A stretch of 55,130 nucleotides of DNA from Deltaproteobacteria bacterium (GTDB lineage Bacteria > Bdellovibrionota > FAC87 > UBA2466): assembly GCA_900299195.1 (NCBI GenBank), contig OMIX01000024.1, forward strand, positions 1 through 55,130, written 5' to 3'. The stretch's first letter is position 1, and every line of letters starts with the position of its first letter. The translations under genes were made by a program, and so were the position numbers. The notes under the pieces were generated by a model. The model was given only the letters and a program-made list of their open reading frames with translations. It was not told the DNA's origin and made no database searches. Shown here piece by piece: positions 24,276-33,800 of the stretch.

Positions 24276-26924
24276 TTACGAACCGGGTTTTCGAATCAAA
24301 GTTAGACTCACGGTTTTGGATTGGTTTTCGTGATTGATACGTACTACAACTTGATTGGCTCCCGGTTTTAGATCTACCTGAGCTGAAAATCTTAAAGTTT
24401 TATCTACTGAGACTCGTTTACCATTAACCAAAACAACAGCATCGGAATGGGTTACTTTTCCTACAATCTCTACCGTTGGCGCTGAAACTTGATAAAAATC
24501 CGGAGGTGAAATAATCTCAAGCTCTAAAGCCTTTTCTTTTTCTTTGTTTTTATTTTTTTTGCTTTCCAACCAAAGCTTATCTGAGTTCAGAACATCCTCG
24601 GCCGTTGGCCAACGAATGTCCTTTTCAGTCTTTGGAAACTCTTCGTCGACCGGAGCCGCATTTAGAGTGACTAACTGATTTAGAAAAAGTCTTTTGGGGT
24701 CTTTGCCCTCAATCTGGCCAGCCACTTTTGCCCCCCAATAAAGGCCCATTCCTGCGACTAAATTCGCAGTTACCTTTCTTGAATTATCCACCGAAACTTC
24801 CATCTCGGCAGGTTCTCTCTCACTTTTGGCTTTCAAACGAAAAAGCGCTGCCGTGGTCAAAATCCAAATTTCTTTTCTTGTTTTGGCTTTTAATTTTCCT
24901 AATTTAAGAAAGGGGCGATGGGGAAGGATCTCAAGATTATTGGGATCCAGAACTATCCAAGAATCTGCGCTTAAATTAATTTCAGAACCTTCATTCATTA
25001 CAATTTGACTTGAACTTTGGGTAAAGGTTTTAACGGTATCAAAGATAAAAAGATCCATTTTTAAGTTACCATCTCCCCAGACCATTTGCTGTCTGCGTCT
25101 TACAGAAACTTTGGGGACCCTTTTTTCTAGCACTGCAATAGGACGTTCCACTTGTTTCAATGCCTCGTTCGTAGGGAACTGATTGAGTGCTCCTTTCTTT
25201 TGACAACCCAGACTTAGAAGAAAAAGGAGTGGCAAAATAAGCAATTGAAAATTTTTAGCATTTACTAGGGATTGAGTTGGGTCAGAAATTAACGGGAAGG
25301 ATAAAACGAAACGGGTCCCCACATTCAGTTTACTTTCAACTAAAATCGAGCCCGAGTGAGTTTTAACTATTCCCTGGCAAGCAGATAGTCCGAGACCGGT
25401 TCCCTCTCCAATTGGTTTCGTAGTAAAGAACGGTTCAAAAAGCCTAGCTTGAGTTTCCTCCGTCATTCCCATACCAGTATCTTGAATCTCTATCACAGCC
25501 GTGTCTATTTTTTTTGAAATCTTAATTCTTAATTCTTTCTTGGCTGAGTTTTTCATAGCGTAAGCCGCATTCTGACAGAGATTTAAAAAAACCTCGTGCA
25601 GATTTTCAGCGTTTCCATTTATGAAAACCTCTTCTTCGGAATACTCGAGTTCAACTGAGACTCCCTGTAATTTTAGGGTAGGGACAATACTCTTCATTGA
25701 ACTTTCCAGTTGCGCTTTAAGATTGACCATGTCCATAATTACCGAGTCTTTTCGAGAAAACTTCATTAAACTTGTGATCTTTCGATTGGCCCTTTGAATA
25801 TCTTCTACCATATGCTTGAGACAGGTTTCGATTTCAGAGGTTTCAGCCTTACCTTTGAGCTCTTGTAATTGCATTTGTGCCATTTCAGAAGTAAGCAACA
25901 CCCCTGTGAGTGGATTTTTAATTTCATGAACAATCGAAGCGCTAAACTTTCCCAAAGCGGACAATCTTTCAGCATGAATGAGTTCTTTCTTTAATTGTTC
26001 CAGTTCAGATCCCATACTGACAAAAGCCTTCCCTAATTCACCAAATTCATCCTTCCTTTTGAGTATTTTTGGGAATTGAATTTTGAAGAGTCCCTTTCCT
26101 ATCGAACGAGTAGCTTCTTGAAGTTCGAGTAGAGGTTGGGTGATCCCCCAGGATAGAAGTTGAGAAATAACGACGGCAATTAAGCTAAGTACTAGAGCTA
26201 TTCCCAACACGCGATAAAAAGCCTGCTGCAAAACAGCATAAATTTTTTGAGAGGGGGTGGCTAAAATAATTTGGCTCGAACTTCCACCAAATACGGGATA
26301 AGTGGTAACTAAATATTTTTCTCCTAGCTCGTCCTCTAGCCATTGGGTCGTTGGAATCTGACTTTTTGGAAATATCATCTTTGGAGACAGATAATTAGAT
26401 TCTGTCTTTGTCCAAAGAGGATTTTCATAGATCAAAAGCCCAAACATCACTCCATACTGAGAAGGGGAAAAGGATTCAAGCCAAGTTGTGTCTAGGTAAA
26501 GTACCATCTTTCGATCTTGAACTTGAATTCCAAAACCGAAATTGCCCTTCGCAAAGATAGGACTGCCTGGAAGTATTTGAAACAGCCCTTGCCATTGAGG
26601 CGGCTCAGAAGGCAAAGCAGAGGGAGAAGCCTCAATTCGTCGGTTGCCAACCCAAACTTCGCCCCCCAAGTAACCTTCCAGGGATCCTTCTAAGGCTTGT
26701 AGGGGTTTCGATTCGTTCTTTAGTATCTGGGAAAATTGCTGCCCTAATAATTCCAAATGATCTCTTAAACGAAGCTGCACCAACTTAGCCATGGCTCCTT
26801 GAACATCTCCAATTTGAGTCACACGGTCTTTTGAAACTAAGTGAGCATTGACGGCTGAAACTAATGCTATCGATAGGAACACAGCAGAAATTAAGAGGAC
26901 TGAAATTTTAACTCGAAAAGTCAT
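24276..26924 (-). CDS. Sensor histidine kinase fused to a FecR-like and Ig-like periplasmic C-terminus
   Basis: 882 residues from the ATG at 26924, with AGGAG 11 nt upstream. TM1 (VKISVLLISAVFLSIALVSA), a periplasmic sensor of about 200 residues, TM2 (VLGIALVLSLIAVVISQLL), HAMP, then HisKA with FSASIVHEIKNPLTGV (phosphoacceptor H333). The catalytic domain has NLCQNAAYAM, IQDTGMGM and FEPFFTTK...GTGLGL. Without a stop, the frame continues through LLILPLLFLLSLGC (C about 574), a lipobox-like or membrane segment. A FecR-like region and a terminal glucodextranase-B-type Ig domain (PTVEIVGKVTHSDAVVLVNG) follow. Divergent from an NtrC-type regulator, its likely partner. The tail could instead be a separate gene starting at an internal TTG. 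Confidence 0.85.
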   Translation of the reverse strand: MTFRVKISVLLISAVFLSIALVSAVNAHLVSKDRVTQIGDVQGAMAKLVQLRLRDHLELLGQQFSQILKNESKPLQALEGSLEGYLGGEVWVGNRRIEASPSALPSEPPQWQGLFQILPGSPIFAKGNFGFGIQVQDRKMVLYLDTTWLESFSPSQYGVMFGLLIYENPLWTKTESNYLSPKMIFPKSQIPTTQWLEDELGEKYLVTTYPVFGGSSSQIILATPSQKIYAVLQQAFYRVLGIALVLSLIAVVISQLLSWGITQPLLELQEATRSIGKGLFKIQFPKILKRKDEFGELGKAFVSMGSELEQLKKELIHAERLSALGKFSASIVHEIKNPLTGVLLTSEMAQMQLQELKGKAETSEIETCLKHMVEDIQRANRKITSLMKFSRKDSVIMDMVNLKAQLESSMKSIVPTLKLQGVSVELEYSEEEVFINGNAENLHEVFLNLCQNAAYAMKNSAKKELRIKISKKIDTAVIEIQDTGMGMTEETQARLFEPFFTTKPIGEGTGLGLSACQGIVKTHSGSILVESKLNVGTRFVLSFPLISDPTQSLVNAKNFQLLILPLLFLLSLGCQKKGALNQFPTNEALKQVERPIAVLEKRVPKVSVRRRQQMVWGDGNLKMDLFIFDTVKTFTQSSSQIVMNEGSEINLSADSWIVLDPNNLEILPHRPFLKLGKLKAKTRKEIWILTTAALFRLKAKSEREPAEMEVSVDNSRKVTANLVAGMGLYWGAKVAGQIEGKDPKRLFLNQLVTLNAAPVDEEFPKTEKDIRWPTAEDVLNSDKLWLESKKNKNKEKEKALELEIISPPDFYQVSAPTVEIVGKVTHSDAVVLVNGKRVSVDKTLRFSAQVDLKPGANQVVVRINHENQSKTVSLTLIRKPGS

Positions 26925-27019
26925 TAATGGATGAACTCCTAACTTAACTATCGGAAGATTCAAGACTTCTCTAAAGTTTCTATAATAATTTACCGATACT
27001 CATCCATGGAGAAGTCTGC

Positions 27020-28402
27020 ATGCTTTTATTAATCGTTGATGATGACCCCAGTATTCTTAGAAATTTAGAAAGTTTTTTAAAGAAAAATTTCACCGTTGAT
27101 ACTTGTAACAATGGCTCTAAGGCTTTCGAATTAATTCAATCCAAATCCTATGACCTTGTTTTGTCTGATAACAAAATGCCGGGAATGACGGGTCTTGAAC
27201 TTTTAAAAAAGACGAAAGAGTTCTCACCCAATACAGCTTTTGTCATTATGACCGCTTTTGGTTCAGATGATGAATCTCTGGATGCGGTGAAACTAGGCGC
27301 TGATGATTACTTGATGAAGCCTTTTAATTTAACGGAAGTAGGCCATCGAGTGGGTAGAATTTCCGACCTCAAATCTTGGTCGGCTGAAAATACCATCAAG
27401 GAAGAGGAGGGCCTAGGGCTAAAAAGACTGATTGGAAAATCACCTTCGATTCTAGATGCTAAAAAATTTGTAACCCAAGTAGCTGGAGCTTCTTCGCCTG
27501 TATTAATCTTAGGAGAAACGGGCACAGGAAAAGAGCTTTTGGCGCGGGCTATTCACGAATCCAGTTCACGTGCTCCTCATCCTTTTATTGCTATCAACTG
27601 CGGAGCTCTAAATGAAAACCTGATCGAATCAGAGCTTTTTGGCCATGAAAAAGGTTCATTCACTGGAGCCTCACAAGCTCGAGCAGGGAAGTTTGAACTT
27701 GCCAAGCGAGGGACTATTTTTCTAGATGAACTGGGAGAACTTCCACTCAACTTACAGCCGCGATTACTTAGAATCATGCAAGAACAACAATTCTATCGAT
27801 TAGGAGGAACTCGATTGATTGAGAGCGATGCTCGAGTGATTGCAGCTACTCATCGCCCCCTGCAGGAAATGGTCACCCAAGGGGCTTTTAGAGAAGATCT
27901 CTATTTCAGGTTCAATGTTTTAACCTACTCAATGCCTCCATTGGTTCAACGAGGCGAAGACATCCCCCTCTTAATTGAACATTTCATGCAAAAGTTTCAT
28001 ACTCGATCAGGGAAAACTATTTCTCTCTCGAATGAAGCCAAGAACCTTTTGTACAAATACTCCTTTCCGGGAAATGTCAGGGAACTTCAAAATTTAATTG
28101 AACGACTTTTTGTATTAGCCCCAAAAAAGGGAACTATCACACAATCCCACTTACCACCTGAAGTCCAAAGCAACAATCAAAACATGGCCAGAGGGATAAC
28201 CGCCACTTCACTACCTGAGGGAGGACTTGAGGAGGCTATCAACACCTTTGAAACTCAATTGCTTCTTAAGGCAATGGATCTGTGCCAACACAATCAAAGC
28301 GAAGCTGCACGATATCTCAAGGTCGAACGGTCTACTCTTCGATATAAGCTAAAAAAAATTGGCTATGAGGCGCCCAAGTCAAACGACAAAGCGGCCGCTT
28401 AG
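27020..28402 (+). CDS. Sigma-54-dependent NtrC-family response regulator
   Basis: 460 residues: receiver domain 1-120 (DDDPSI acids; phosphoacceptor Asp in LVLSDNKMPGMTGLELL; Lys in YLMKPFN), AAA+ domain about 140-370 with Walker A GETGTGKELLARAIHESS, the sigma-54-contacting ESELFGHEKGSFTGA loop, Walker B GTIFLDELGEL and the R-finger region FRFNVLTYSMPPL, and a C-terminal Fis-type helix-turn-helix (NQSEAARYLKVERSTLRYKLKK). It activates RNA polymerase-sigma-54 at enhancer-dependent promoters. GGAGAAG precedes the ATG. Divergent from the kinase across 95 bp; I saw no TGGCAC-N5-TTGC site there. Confidence 0.95.
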   Translation: MLLLIVDDDPSILRNLESFLKKNFTVDTCNNGSKAFELIQSKSYDLVLSDNKMPGMTGLELLKKTKEFSPNTAFVIMTAFGSDDESLDAVKLGADDYLMKPFNLTEVGHRVGRISDLKSWSAENTIKEEEGLGLKRLIGKSPSILDAKKFVTQVAGASSPVLILGETGTGKELLARAIHESSSRAPHPFIAINCGALNENLIESELFGHEKGSFTGASQARAGKFELAKRGTIFLDELGELPLNLQPRLLRIMQEQQFYRLGGTRLIESDARVIAATHRPLQEMVTQGAFREDLYFRFNVLTYSMPPLVQRGEDIPLLIEHFMQKFHTRSGKTISLSNEAKNLLYKYSFPGNVRELQNLIERLFVLAPKKGTITQSHLPPEVQSNNQNMARGITATSLPEGGLEEAINTFETQLLLKAMDLCQHNQSEAARYLKVERSTLRYKLKKIGYEAPKSNDKAAA

Positions 28403-28403
28403 T

Positions 28404-28426
28404 AGGTACCGACTTACTTACGGCCA
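28404..28426 (+). repeat. Left inverted repeat of the RAYT unit
   Basis: Begins 1 nt after the response-regulator stop. Head GGTACCGACTTAC (28405-28417) then TTACGGCCA. Confidence 0.85.
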
Positions 28427-28484
28427 GAGTCTTCCCAAGGGAAAACAATAATCCTCCTGGCAAGAGTTTTGCCTAGTGCAAGGT

Positions 28485-29141
28485 ATGCCTCGCAAACCTC
28501 TTAAATTCCAAAATACATTTCCTTACCATGTTACAGCGAGATCAAATAACTGCGAATGGTTCTTCCTTGCATCCAACGAAATTTGGGAAATTTGCAGCTA
28601 TCTCTTTGACTTAGTGGCCCAAAGATATCACTCAAAGGTTTATGAGTTTGTTCTAATGTCGAACCACTTTCATCTGCTGATTGAAACTCCAGAAGCAAAT
28701 CTTGGTGCAATCATGAACTATTTCATGAGGGAGTTTTCTCGGTCAGTGTGTACAAAAACGAATCGCATCAATCATATTTTTGGAGGAAGATATAAGGGGA
28801 GCCTAATTAGCAACCCGTTATACTTCGCACATGTTTATAAATATATTTTACGCAACCCAGTTGAGGTAGGATTAAGCACTCGGGTGGAAACCTATGCGTT
28901 TAGTACCTTCCAAAGAGAAATCGGAAAACCCGTCACCTTTCCGATTGAAGTAATCCATTCCAGTTCGCTTAGTGAATATATTCCTAAATATCTTACCGAA
29001 AGAACCCATTGGTTGAATACTAAATATGACCAAGAACAAGCCCAGCTTCTAAGAAATTCTCTCAAACGTACCAGCTTTAATTTTCCAACCCATCACCGTC
29101 ATCAGGCTACCGTGGATAGTCTACAGCTTGGCCGGAAGTAA
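28485..29141 (+). CDS. Y1/HUH transposase, REP-associated (RAYT) type
   Basis: 218 residues from the ATG at 28485; an in-frame GTG at 28476 is possible. The N-terminus PRKPLKFQNTFPYHVTARSNN and the HUH motif SNHFHLLIETP (about residue 64) are classical for the IS200-like Y1 superfamily. RYKGSLI and YKYILRNPVEVGL carry the expected Arg-Tyr and catalytic-Tyr segments. RAYTs nick and move single-stranded REP sequences; they are usually single-copy and vertically kept. No disabling mutation is visible. The stop lies inside the right inverted repeat. Confidence 0.92.
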   Translation: MPRKPLKFQNTFPYHVTARSNNCEWFFLASNEIWEICSYLFDLVAQRYHSKVYEFVLMSNHFHLLIETPEANLGAIMNYFMREFSRSVCTKTNRINHIFGGRYKGSLISNPLYFAHVYKYILRNPVEVGLSTRVETYAFSTFQREIGKPVTFPIEVIHSSSLSEYIPKYLTERTHWLNTKYDQEQAQLLRNSLKRTSFNFPTHHRHQATVDSLQLGRK

Positions 29142-29151
29142 GTCGGTACCT
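29129..29151 (-). repeat. Right inverted repeat of the RAYT unit
   Basis: Reverse complement of the left repeat with one mismatch; it ends 4 nt before the stop codon of the convergent lipoprotein gene and overlaps the transposase stop. Confidence 0.85.
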
Positions 29152-29155
29152 GTTA

Positions 29156-30193
29156 CTAGAAGTTGGGATAAGTGGGGTATCTTTCTCCGATCTTCGGATA
29201 GGGAATCTCAGGGTCTGGAGCCTGAGGGTTGATACAAACATACATCCCCACCTGTCGACTCGAGGGACGGTTATCCTGCTGACAAGATACAAAAAGAGGA
29301 GGTTCGATGTAGACTCTTCGGGGTTCCTTTCCATCTGGACACCGTATTCCATCTTTCAGACACCTTTCAACGTCGTCCCACTTTTGGCAGTCAGTGTCCG
29401 GGTCGTTCGGGTCGGGTTTTTCTTGGCCAGGGCAGCTCCCAAAATGGCCAGGGAAAAATCTAACCAGCCTGCATTGGGCCTGCGGCGCCATAAATCCCGG
29501 GCAACCGGGAATTTCAATGTTCTGCTGGGATAAAAAACAGGTAGCGCCTCGACCGCTCCGTCTAGTGCAAGTTTGGTTACACTGGCTTAATGCATCTTGA
29601 CCTAACTCGTACGCCTTTGCAAAACATTGGGCTAGTGGTTTGAGCTGTTCTAATATTTGAGTCAAAATTGAAGTGAGTTCTACCAAAGCTTCCCTAGCTG
29701 AATTCAAATTGAATATATTTATTTGGGTGTTCGTTTCATTTTGCTCGAAAAGGGCAATTAAAGTACTCCACAGCGAACCTTCTAAATCCAAATTTGACCC
29801 ATACAAGCGACGATAAGCCGTGTTTCCTGAATTGGGCAAAAATGGCTTAAGCTTACTTAAAATTTGCTGGCGTTGAGCTTCAGAAATATCGGGTGAACGA
29901 AGAAGTTTATCGATATTTTTTTGGAAAAGGCTTAAAAGAGAGGGATCCATTTCCTCTAGAGCTGTCTGCAGAGAGTAGCTCGTCTCATCAGAACCTGAAC
30001 CGGCGGTTCCAGCAGCACTGACAATTTCTAGAGATGCAATTAGAGCTTTGGATTGGTCTAACGCTCTACTGACGACAAGCCTCGCATTTTCCTGAAGCTG
30101 ATAGTTTAAGTATTCCTCAGCCTGCTTCGAACAACTCGAAAGAAAAATAGACGAAGAAAACAAATAGACTAAAATAAGTTGAGACTTCTTCAT
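29156..30193 (-). CDS. Cys-rich lipoprotein, unknown function
   Basis: 345 residues from the ATG at 30193, which gives a lipoprotein signal (MKKSQLILVYLFSSSIFLSSC, Cys about 21). The N-terminal 190 residues are helical and Ser/Gln-rich. From about residue 200 the protein is rich in Cys (some 13), including QCNQTCTRRSGRGATCFLSQ, PGCPGF and DTDCQKWDDVERCLKDGIRC. The tail is Pro/Tyr-rich (PEIPYPKIGERYPTYPNF). The Cys region suggests a disulfide-stabilised extracellular domain. No family recognised. Confidence 0.75.
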   Translation of the reverse strand: MKKSQLILVYLFSSSIFLSSCSKQAEEYLNYQLQENARLVVSRALDQSKALIASLEIVSAAGTAGSGSDETSYSLQTALEEMDPSLLSLFQKNIDKLLRSPDISEAQRQQILSKLKPFLPNSGNTAYRRLYGSNLDLEGSLWSTLIALFEQNETNTQINIFNLNSAREALVELTSILTQILEQLKPLAQCFAKAYELGQDALSQCNQTCTRRSGRGATCFLSQQNIEIPGCPGFMAPQAQCRLVRFFPGHFGSCPGQEKPDPNDPDTDCQKWDDVERCLKDGIRCPDGKEPRRVYIEPPLFVSCQQDNRPSSRQVGMYVCINPQAPDPEIPYPKIGERYPTYPNF

Positions 30194-30736
30194 ACAGTTG
30201 TCTATAAGCAAGGCAGATGCCAATCTTATTGCCTCATGGAACTCTCCCATAGTGTCAGTTATATGAATGCCTAAAATTCGGTGGGCCTGAAATACCTAGA
30301 AACATTTAGATAATTGCACTGTTCTAGTTTTAGCTAAAAACTGACTAAGGTGTTAACAGCGATGACTTATTCTATCATTAACAAACTTCCCGCGAGAACG
30401 CATTGAGTGCCTTTTTTATCAAAGGTTATGCCGTAGTGATCGCTTCCCACAAACTTAGCTCCGCGGACCCAAATAGCTTACGAATCTTATAGCAAATACA
30501 TTCCTTTTAAAACGAGCAAACCTCGTTTGGCAGTTTTTCACCAGCGTGACTATTTGGGAAACAGGTCTCTAATCTTTTTATTTTTAGCAGTTTACTCTTG
30601 AACTCATTTTGAGTGAACAAATCCTATTTACTGTTACCCTCGATTAAGTGCGTACTGTTTTTGGCGCTCAGTTTGCTCTTATATCCAGACAGAAGGTAAA
30701 AAAATAAATGGGACACTACTTTCCTAACTGGAAAAC

Positions 30737-30761
30737 ATCTTTTTTCGTGGTGAAAAAAGAT
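30737..30761 (+). promoter_or_regulatory. Leader hairpin 1
   Basis: ATCTTTTTTC / GAAAAAAGAT, a perfect 10-bp stem with a GTGGT loop. A/U-rich and without a following U-tract of its own; about 100 nt upstream of the TTG start at 30865. Confidence 0.4.
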
Positions 30762-30772
30762 TTACCTTCGAC

Positions 30773-30828
30773 AAACTCCCTTAAGGTCTGAGTCTCGATA
30801 CCCTCCAGCCTTAAGGGAGTTTTGTTTT
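30773..30828 (+). terminator. Terminator-like hairpin in the leader of the 1001-residue gene
   Basis: A perfect 14-bp stem AAACTCCCTTAAGG / CCTTAAGGGAGTTT (30773-30786, 30809-30822) with a 22-nt loop, followed by TGTTTT. It sits 35 nt before the gene, so it would act either as the terminator of an upstream transcript or as an attenuator. Confidence 0.5.
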
Positions 30829-30864
30829 GCAGCAACAAAATTCGATTTCTGAGGAGTTTCGGTT

Positions 30865-33800
30865 TTGAAACCCATTTTGAATCACTCTTTGTATAACCTC
30901 AAAGCGCATCTTGGATTTTTATCTTTCTTAATGATTTTGATTTTCTTCTCCGTTGCGAAAGCCGAAACAAAAATTCACAGTGAACCCGGTAGAAACCAGA
31001 ACTTTTTCGCAACAAAGCCCAAGTGCCAATGGTTACCTTCGGGGGATTATTCTTATATCCCTAAACCTCCTCACTCGAGAGTTTTAGGCCTAGACGGTCA
31101 GGGCCTACCCATCTATTTTCAGACGCGCCAGAATTGGAGAGAAGACAATAAGATATATATGCGCGGCTCAGAAAATGGGACTAAAGTCTTTTTTCTTCCA
31201 GACCCAAGAAATTCATTTGTGATTCAAAACAAAGGTGAACTCATTTTAACCGGAACAACCAAAACGGAAATGTTTGGCATCCACCTGGACAAAAAAAACC
31301 ATTGGGGTCATGCTACTCAATATACAACATACACTGATGATTTTGTTTTACAGAGGGACACTCCCGATCCATTCAACGATCAGATTCGATTCTCAAGCCC
31401 TTCTGGTAAATGGTTGGGAGCGGAAGTGAATCCAAGTTCAATCACTAAAGACGGAAGTACAGTTCCCAAACTTCGTTTGTTAGATGCAGTCAATTTCGTT
31501 GAGAAAAACATTGAATTTGCACCCTCCAATGTCCAACTTGAGGAGTTTTCCACCCGGAATTCAAATTTAGAGCAAAGTTACTTGCCTATTTTAGCGGGAC
31601 AAATTGCAGAAAATGGCGGGGGCAGTGTCATTCTCAACAATAATCAAATCTATCAATTTGAACCCGGTGCAACCAAACAAAAAGGGGTTTTCTTTACTGG
31701 AATGGCACCCGATAAATTGATTTCAGCCACAGCAATCCAAGAGGGAAAGTGGGTAGGAATGAATTCGCAAGGCGAGTTAATTTTTTTTAACTCAGCAGGA
31801 GTGCATGTTAATCCTCCTATCATTAGCCGGGCGCTAAGAGAGTGTCTGAGTGAGATTAAAAAGACTACAGAATTCAAAGAGATTAAATTCGCCCAAGGCT
31901 TTTCGCCCACTCAATCCCAAATTTCGCTAACGCTAAACCCTCTGCGAGATAAATTAGCGATCACTTGTGGAAAAAATCTATTGATCTTCTCTTTACCTGA
32001 AGGGCAACTCAAAAAAAACTTTCGATCCTCAGAGGAAGAACTATTTCCTTCCCGAGCTAAATTCGTCGACCCTCAAGGAAGGTACCTACATGTGTATTCT
32101 AAGCAAGGCGCCACTCAGGATAAGCTTTTCGATACCGAAAACGAGGACTCAAGTCCAATGCCCATCCCCTCTGGATTCACACAATTTAAAGTCCATAGTG
32201 TCCATAAAGACGGGCTTACGCTTTTTTCTCACGGAAACTTAGGAGGGCTCAGTAATGAACCCACCCACCCGATTATTTATAATTACAAAGCTGTTTGTGC
32301 TCTACCTTCTTCTGAAAGATCTCAAATTCTTCCCAGCGAAAAGGATGTTCCCCCGTGTGACTTCACGGAAGTTTACCGTGAGCTCAAAAAGAAAGATCAG
32401 TGCCCTTTGCCTGAAGCAGTAGCAGAAAACTTACTCAAGAATGTTCAATTGGGCCCAAGAAACTTTTCTCTCAAAGAGGCTCAAAGGCTTATCTTAGCCC
32501 TCCAAAAACCAGGTATGTTTAATGAAGAAGAACATCTCAATATTTTACTGACACTTTTGGAATCCAAAGAGCTTCGTTCCTGCTCTGCTTCATTGTTTTC
32601 TGGGGTTTTAGCGAATGTCTTAGCAAAATCGCCTGTATTGTACGAATCGATCATTAGGCGGACCAACCCCCACGCTGAGATGCCAACTCAACCCCCGCAA
32701 CCTTGGGAGGACTCGCCAGCCGCCCAGTGCGTTGCCGCAAGAGACCAAAAGAAAATTCAATCGGCAGTCCGCAAATATTTGCAGTACCGGATTGATTCGT
32801 TAGAGTTTCCCAACGATGTTCCCTCTCCGACTTATGTCTGGGATTGGGCAAAATTTTCCCCTCTAGCCCCTATCTTGGCTAAACTTGGAACCCCTGAGGA
32901 AAGAGAAACTTGGATTGAAGATTTTGCTTACGGTCTAGCCGCTGGAATGGAAAACGACCCCGATTTGAGAAATATTCCCCCCGGCTCGCTAGCCCATCTT
33001 GCCACAGAACTGGTTGGGCCTTTCTTTGGTAAGCCTATTTCTCCCAAACTCGAGGGTGGCTTTAGTATTTCCGAAGAAGGGAATCGGGAACTGCTTCTCT
33101 TGTCTTCTCAGCCCTTTTTAGATACTGACGGGAAGAAATTATCCAATGACTTAGATCCCAAATTCCAATTTTACGTTTTACCCGTTGAACATGAGGAACT
33201 AAAAACCTCAAAAGAAGGAAGACTTCACCAAAAAGTCCGCACTCACGGGGCGGACTATGAAATTAGCTTAGCCCATGATTATCAAAATTTTCGTCAGCGC
33301 TTTGAAGTCAAACCGGAAGAAGTTAACGAAGTTCTCAATCGGCCGAAAAATTGTAAGTTTGTTCCTGAAGACAGCCATTATTATCAAGATGGAGTATTAA
33401 AATCTCATTTGGAAAAAGAGCCTTCTCGTAAACCTTATATCGAAATCGTAAGTAAATCTAATTTCGAAGAAGTTTGTGAAAAAATGGTGAACCGACTGGG
33501 TGAGGGTTCTTGTGATGGAATTGAATTTTCAGGCCATTCCGGAGGGTGTACCGGAAGTGGAATCTTTGGAATTAGATCTGTAAATGGAAAAGAAATAACC
33601 ACTGCACCCGCTGAGAAATCTCGTTTTAAAAGAGCTTCTGATTGCGTTAAAAAACTTCTTCTTCCTCAAACGCCTATCATTTTTAGCTCCTGCTTTTCGG
33701 GAGGAAATACAGCAGAAATGAGCGAACTCTCTAAAATCCTAAAGGCCGATGTCATAGGGCCAATCGGGCTCTGCTCATCCGATGGTTGGGGGGCTTATTG

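Larger units (their letters stand above)
28404..29151 (+). mobile_element. RAYT (REP-associated tyrosine transposase) unit with inverted repeats
   Basis: A 748-bp unit bounded by inverted repeats of about 23 nt, 28404-28426 and 29129-29151, differing at one base. Left arm reads AGGTACCGACTTACTT then ACGGCCA; right arm, on the other strand, has C for that A. The arms abut the stop codons of the convergent neighbouring genes. Inside is one intact Y1-type transposase. This is the layout of RAYT genes flanked by their REP sequences rather than of a classical IS. Confidence 0.8.
30194..30864. other. 671-bp gene-free region
   Basis: Upstream of both the minus-strand lipoprotein and the 1001-residue plus-strand gene. 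No reading frame looks coding. It contains a small AAACGAG-CAAAC-CTCGTTT hairpin (30510-30528), the near-palindrome GTTTTAGCTAAAAAC (about 30327), and two strong hairpins at 30737-30761 and 30773-30822. An unannotated small RNA is possible but not shown. Confidence 0.55.

Noticed and set aside
24142-24333. 63-residue frame over the terminator at 24161
   Set aside because: It reads through a 12-bp terminator stem and antisense to the kinase gene end; no RBS.
26925-27019. Sigma-54 promoter between kinase and NtrC-type regulator
   Set aside because: No TGGCAC-N5-TTGC-like element found on either strand.
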